Assembly (NCBI RefSeq): GCF_000499385.1
Contig: NW_013652802.1
Location: 124,001 to 188,000, forward strand
From: Eimeria necatrix
Taxonomy: Eukaryota; Apicomplexa; Conoidasida; Eucoccidiorida; Eimeriidae
Length of the DNA stretch: 64,000 bases
Direction: 5' to 3'
A model generated the notes under the pieces. That model had not been told where the DNA came from, did not search any database, and worked only from the letters and a program-made list of their open reading frames with translations. A program made the position numbers and the translations under genes. Below are positions 59,872-64,000 of this stretch, piece by piece; position 1 is the stretch's first letter; each line of letters opens with the position of its first letter.

Positions 59872-61566
59872 ATGCAGATTTTCGTGCGTTCATATGCGGG
59901 GGAATCCGTGCCTGTCGAGGTGTCCGCCACCTCGACGGTGCTCGAGCTCAAGCAGCACCTGGAGGCGCGATTAGGTACGTTGCTGCAGGTTTTCCGCGAA
60001 ATTTTTGCATATTTTTAGCCCGTTTCATTGTTTTCAGCATTGCGGGGGACTTTAGGGGCAGCGGAAGCTGACCACTGGCCGAGATTGCACTGCTGCAGCT
60101 ATCATGTGGGTGAGAGCAACGGCTTTGCCTCTCAACAAAGTGCGGAGGCCATTCAAACTCTCGCCTCCTTTGGGCAAAACGTGGCGGGTTATTGCTTCCA
60201 AAATTGCCCTCTCGGAGTATTAGAGCGCATACATAGGCTTCCTGCCTATGGGCGCAGGGCTGGCGAAGCCCCGCAGCACCTTTTGTCTGTCTGCCGGCAT
60301 TTGTTGCCTTTGGTGCTCTTTATGCGGGCAGTGAAGGTGTTACTGGCATGAGGCTTTTGTCTGGTGCTGGCGCTGAAAGGGCGCTAGTTGAGGCATTTCT
60401 TGGAAATGTCGATCGCTAGCCTACACTTGCGGGTGTACATGAACAAATGCGAATTAAAATTTTGTGTGGTTGAGAATGTCTTCTGTTTGTCCTGCAGGTG
60501 TTGCTGCGTCATTGCAGCGTCTTTTCTTCGGCGTTTCAGCCGTAGATGACGCTTGTACTCTGGAGGAGGCTGGTGTTGAAGAGGTGCGTCGTTTTCTTTC
60601 GAATACAGTAACAACGGCAATTATGGATGAGAGTTGTTGCCATTTACGCAGTATTCCTTTTCTGTTATGATAGTGGTTGCTATATACGGATAGTTCCATG
60701 TAGTTCATGTTTGCTTGACAGCCCAAAGCAGTTGCTCTTCCGGCGTTTCCTTCTGATGACATATCAGATAGGGACATCTGACAATGAGGAGTCTTTCATT
60801 TCGCTAGCTTGTCTGAGATAAGGACAAGCGCCGGAACCTGCGAGCATTTGCAGTCTGCAGTGGACATCTTGTGGCTTTATTTGGTCGAGAGAAGTGGCTG
60901 TGCGTTATTTATGTTTGGGCTTCAGCGCGAGTTATATAGGTCTCAGAGTTCCATTGCCTTTCACCGGTTTCGGCATTTCCTTTTGTTGATGACATTCTAG
61001 ATAGGGACATCTGACAATGAGGAGTCTTTCATTTCGCTAGTTTGTCTGAAAAAGGACTTTGCCGAAACCATCCAGTGTTTTCTACCTGTAGTTCGTGAAA
61101 CTGAATGCGCATGCGTTCACTTCACGTCATAATGGGTTTGCCATGAATTTGGCAGTACAGCTATATTCGCCGTTGTGCACTATGGCTTGCATCCCACAAT
61201 GGTTTGTTGTGACATTTCATAATGAATTATTTGTGGAGTTGGCGGTCAGCTTATATCCGCTGTTTGGGTATGAGTTGTGAACAGGAGGCGACTCTGTTTC
61301 AAAGCCTAGAGCTGCTCGGGGCTGGCAAGAAGCGCAAGAGAAAGACCTACACGAAGCCCAAGAAGCAGAAGCACAAGAACAAGAAAGTCAAGCTTGCTGT
61401 GCTGAAGTTCTACAAAGTTGACGACAACAACAAAGTGACCCGACTGCGCAAGGAGTGCCCCTCGAAGACCTGCGGGAGCGGCGTGTTCATGGCGCAGCAC
61501 GAAAACCGCAACTACTGCGGCCGCTGCGGGGTCACTTACATTCTCAACGCCGGCGGTGACCAGTAA
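59872..61566 (+). CDS. RPS27A: ubiquitin-like / ribosomal protein eS31 (S27a) fusion, three exons
   Basis: Exons 59872-59974, 60498-60583 and 61285-61566 give exactly 156 residues, the usual length of this family. Residues 1-76 are a divergent ubiquitin fold starting [17 protein letters not shown], with [21 protein letters not shown] in place of the QRLIFAGKQLEDGRTL region. The C-terminal 80 residues are eS31: [13 protein letters not shown], then a C4 zinc ribbon CPSKTCGSG...YCGRCG. eS31 sits on the small-subunit beak. In most eukaryotes ubiquitin is cut off after Gly-Gly. Here the boundary reads [13 protein letters not shown], without Gly-Gly, and many ubiquitin core residues differ. Phases close at every join. 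Intron 2 (60584-61284) houses two box C/D snoRNAs. Confidence 0.95.
60738..60836 (+). ncRNA. box C/D snoRNA, copy 1, intronic
   Basis: Within intron 2 of the eS31 gene. C box TGATGA at 60754-60759, D' box CTGA at 60778-60781, C'-like AATGAGG just after, D box CTGA at 60813-60816. An inner stem TCCTT/AAGGA flanks C and D, and an outer stem TTCCGGCG/CGCCGGAA closes the unit. The guide before D' (AGATAGGGACA) is complementary to TGTCCCTATCT, a conserved segment of eukaryotic large-subunit rRNA as I recall it. By the D+5 rule it would direct 2'-O-methylation of the first C of that TCCC. Confidence 0.8.
60966..61069 (+). ncRNA. box C/D snoRNA, copy 2, intronic paralogue
   Basis: Same layout as copy 1, about 235 bases downstream. 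C box TGATGA at 60987-60992, D' CTGA at 61011-61014, D CTGA at 61046-61049. The inner stem TCCTTTT/AAAAGGA is directly next to the boxes; the outer stem is GGTTTCGGCA/TGCCGAAACC. Compared with copy 1 the outer stem differs by paired (compensatory) changes, while boxes and the D' guide AGATAGGGACA are identical. A second complementarity before D (TTTCGCTAG) matches rRNA only a few bases downstream of the D' target. Confidence 0.82.
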
Positions 61567-62240
61567 ACGGGCCATGCGCCTCAGTTTCCAGGGTTGCATG
61601 CAAGACTGAACTCAGTCTTGTGAGCCCTTCAGTCAGCTGGGCGGCCTCGAGAGAGCCTCAGCAGACTTCGCTGGGGAGAACGCTGCCTTATTTAACGTTT
61701 CTTTGTTTCACGGTGCACGCCGGAAGACAGTTACTTTGGTTTCCACGTTAGAGTGTTGGCAGTTTGCTGCAGGGCAGCAGCGAGCAGAGTAGTTGGCACT
61801 TTGCACGAAACGAGCAGCAGCAGTTACAGTGCCGCGTGCAGTTCCCATAGTGCTGTGAGGTAAAATAGCTGTAGTTTGCCGCAGCGGCTGCAGTTCGAAA
61901 CAGAGAGGAATTGCACTGGAGGCTTTCCTAGTGGAAAGATGAACTGCTGCCGGTGGCCAGGCCAACCCTCAGTTCACCGTCATCCCTAGATGGCTGAGCC
62001 ATTCGGAGGAGATCGCTGGAAGCTCTCCCGGAGCGCGACGCATGCAGTTCCACTTTTGTTGACTCCAAAAGGACATATTCTGCATACTTTACACAAACAA
62101 CACAGATAAAGTTGCATTTAAAGAGAGTTGCGCGTTGCGGGGCCCCACAGGCTCCCCTGGTGTCGGCCCTGGCCCCCGCAAACATTGCTCGGTGCGGCTG
62201 GCATTTTAATCTTAAAATAAACATTTTTTTAAAATAGGAA
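61567..62240. other. intergenic spacer between eS31 and EF-Ts genes
   Basis: 3' flank of eS31 and 5' flank of EF-Ts in the same orientation. No gene seen. A T-rich/A-rich stretch at 62208-62240 immediately precedes the EF-Ts start. Confidence 0.5.
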
Positions 62241-63727
62241 ATGATAAAGAGGCGGCTGTCTCCACAGGTGTTCGCAGCGGCTGCGCCGCTGCGAGCGCTG
62301 CGTCCGACAAAGCAGCGAACGCCAGCGCCTTGCATTCGTTGCTGTGTTCCCTCTTTTTTGAAAGATGTCTTGCCTCAGCAACACAAGGAATATGGAATGG
62401 GGTTCAGGCAAACAGGCTTTGTGGCCCGAGCCCGGCAGTTTGAGTACGGCAAGCTGCAGACCTGCGGAATGGCGACTGTCTTGAGGGCTGCAGAGGCCAA
62501 TGAAGTTCAAACAGACCCCAGAAAGGGACCACCCAACGCCCTGGAGCTTGTGAAAAAGCTGAGGGAAAGGACAGCGAGCAGCGTAAGACTTTGCAAGCAG
62601 GCGCTCCAGGCTAGCAACTGGGTAAGCACCACTGCCCGGCATTCCCTGCATAGCCTGTTGGCCCCTGCCTCGCGGCGCTGCAGCTTGAACATGAATCACA
62701 AGTCCTTCTTTGACCCTGGACTTTGCTGATGAGCTTGTGCATGCATTGCTTCTGGCTCTTGCTGCAGGACGAGGAGGCGGCAGTTTTGTATCTACGCAAG
62801 AGCGGCGTCGCGCAGGCGGCGAAGACAGCCCACCGAAAGGCTTGCGAAGGGTTGGTTTCTGTTTTCGGTTCTGTGCAAGAAAACAGCTGGAGTGCAGTCG
62901 CGCTGAACTGCGAAACGGATTTCGTTCAAAGAACCCCCCAATTCGTGGCTTTTTCTCGGGCTCTGGCCGAGCACTATGCACACTTGTCAGCGCAAAGCGC
63001 AGAAACTCCGGCTCTCGAGCAGCTGCGGAGTTCAGAGGCTTCAGAAAGCCTTTCTTCCTCCGTCCGCAGCGGCGGCGGGGGCCCCGGAGGCTCTGTTGGC
63101 GAACTCTTGACGGAGCTGGCGGCGAAGTTCGGAGAGAAAGTTGAAGTGAGTGCTGCAGCGCACTTCCAGGGAAACTTGAATTCCTGTGTCAATGCTTATG
63201 TCCACGGGGAAGTGGCTCCCGGCGTGGGCCGGGCTGCTGCAGTGGTTGAGCTTTGCTGGGCTGTGGAGGGTGTCCCAGCAGCAGCGCAGACTGCGACTTT
63301 GCGCGACCGCCTGTTCAAGTTTGCAAAGCTTCTGGCGATGCAGGCTGTTGCAACTCAGCCGAAGTTTCTTTCTGCGGATTCCATTCCAGCTTCTGTCACT
63401 GAGAAGGAGCACACAGCCGCTGCGGAAGCCGCCGCCAAAAGTGCAAATGAGGCCGCCACTCCAGAGGCCAAGACTGCGGTGCCTTCAAATGTTTCGCAGC
63501 AGCTGCAGCACTGTCTGCAGGATCACTGCTTTCTGACGCAAGAGTTTCTGATGATGGCTCAGGCCCGCAAGTGTGTTCTAGCCGAGATGGCGGCAGCGCC
63601 AAAATCCACAACTGATGCAAATGATGCCCCTTTGACTGTGGCAGACGCCGTGCAACTTGTTGCGAAAAAGCTGGGCTGCAGCTTAAGCGTAGCGCGCATG
63701 CAGCTGGTCACTGTTGGGGGTGAATAG
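62241..63727 (+). CDS. tsf: organellar translation elongation factor Ts, two exons
   Basis: Exons 62241-62621 and 62768-63727 (intron GTAAGC...TGCAG, phase 0) give 446 residues. EF-Ts recycles EF-Tu-GDP to EF-Tu-GTP in bacterial-type translation. The UBA-like N domain reads LVKKLRERTASSVRLCKQALQASNW and continues across the splice as DEEAAVLYLRKSG. The core contains the family signature ALNCETDFVQRTPQFVAFSRAL (given here in part). Later come VELCWAVEG, LFKFAKLLAMQAVATQPKFL and LTQEFLMM. About 95 residues precede the UBA region, Arg/Ala-rich without a clear signal peptide. This suggests a transit sequence to mitochondrion or apicoplast; in Plasmodium EF-Ts is apicoplast-associated as I recall. 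Ala-rich inserts are present. Confidence 0.93.
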
Positions 63728-64000
63728 ACAGCCTTTTGGGTCTATTTGGGGCCCACTATTCAAGTTTAAGGAGCTCTTGTTTGTAGACGCTGTAAACGCT
63801 ACTCAAGAACTCAGAGCCGTTCGGTCTTTTGAACGACAACACACCACAAATAGTACACCGAAACTCATTCCCAATTGTGCATCACATCGGAAGCTTGTCT
63901 TTCCGATGATGTGCAGATCACCCGTTTCGCTGCTTCTTCCGGCGCGCTGCCTCATCTCTTGAATTGATATTTTAAGGAATATGTGAATACGAACATACCT
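63728..64000. other. 3' flank of EF-Ts gene
   Basis: No feature recognised to the window end. Confidence 0.5.

Noticed and set aside
60738..61069. MITE-like elements with terminal inverted repeats in the eS31 intron
   Set aside because: The inverted ends are better explained as snoRNA closing stems, since they covary and frame C, D' and D boxes.

Overview
The window is nuclear DNA of a coccidian apicomplexan, most likely an Eimeria. Evidence: dense CAG/CTG triplet tracts that read as poly-Gln, poly-Ala or poly-Ser inside genes, many short GT-AG introns, and a chromodomain-bearing Ty3/gypsy element. These combine in Eimeria genomes, but the species call is an inference. No tRNA, rRNA or telomeric repeat was recognised.

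Layout. 0-5.5 kb: triplet-rich DNA, then a six-exon TMEM41/VTT-family membrane protein (+). 5.5-14 kb: a gene desert holding LTR-retroelement relics: an RT fragment, an LTR with primer-binding site and gag, a reversed LTR, and an 88-bp-arm foldback. 14.4-18.9 kb: a large Gln-rich protein of about 1,260 residues with an unrecognised C-terminal half (+). 19-34 kb: repeat-rich, with two solo LTRs or LTR ends, a minus-strand chromodomain integrase copy with its 3' LTR, and directly against it a plus-strand copy with 5' LTR, tRNA-Pro-type primer site, gag, protease, RT, RNase H, integrase and chromodomain. 34.2-35.3 kb: a compact five-exon SET-domain gene (+), convergent with a DNA topoisomerase II gene of about 25 exons (minus, 45.5 to 35.7 kb). 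50.0-53.5 kb: an FG nucleoporin with FG blocks at both ends and a coiled-coil centre (+). 54.8-56.5 kb: an Ala/Gly-rich ORF (minus). 59.9-61.6 kb: ubiquitin-like/eS31 (RPS27A) fusion (+), whose second intron carries two box C/D snoRNA copies. 62.2-63.7 kb: organellar elongation factor Ts (+).

The cellular genes are housekeeping functions (DNA topology, nuclear transport, cytosolic and organellar translation, membrane lipid handling) without any operon-like logic. Exon joins were built by hand from splice consensus, reading phase and remembered family sequence. Where all phases close I say so. The most interesting items are the snoRNA pair, the ubiquitin-like domain without a Gly-Gly end, the family of about 410-bp LTRs, and GC-AG introns supported by homology.
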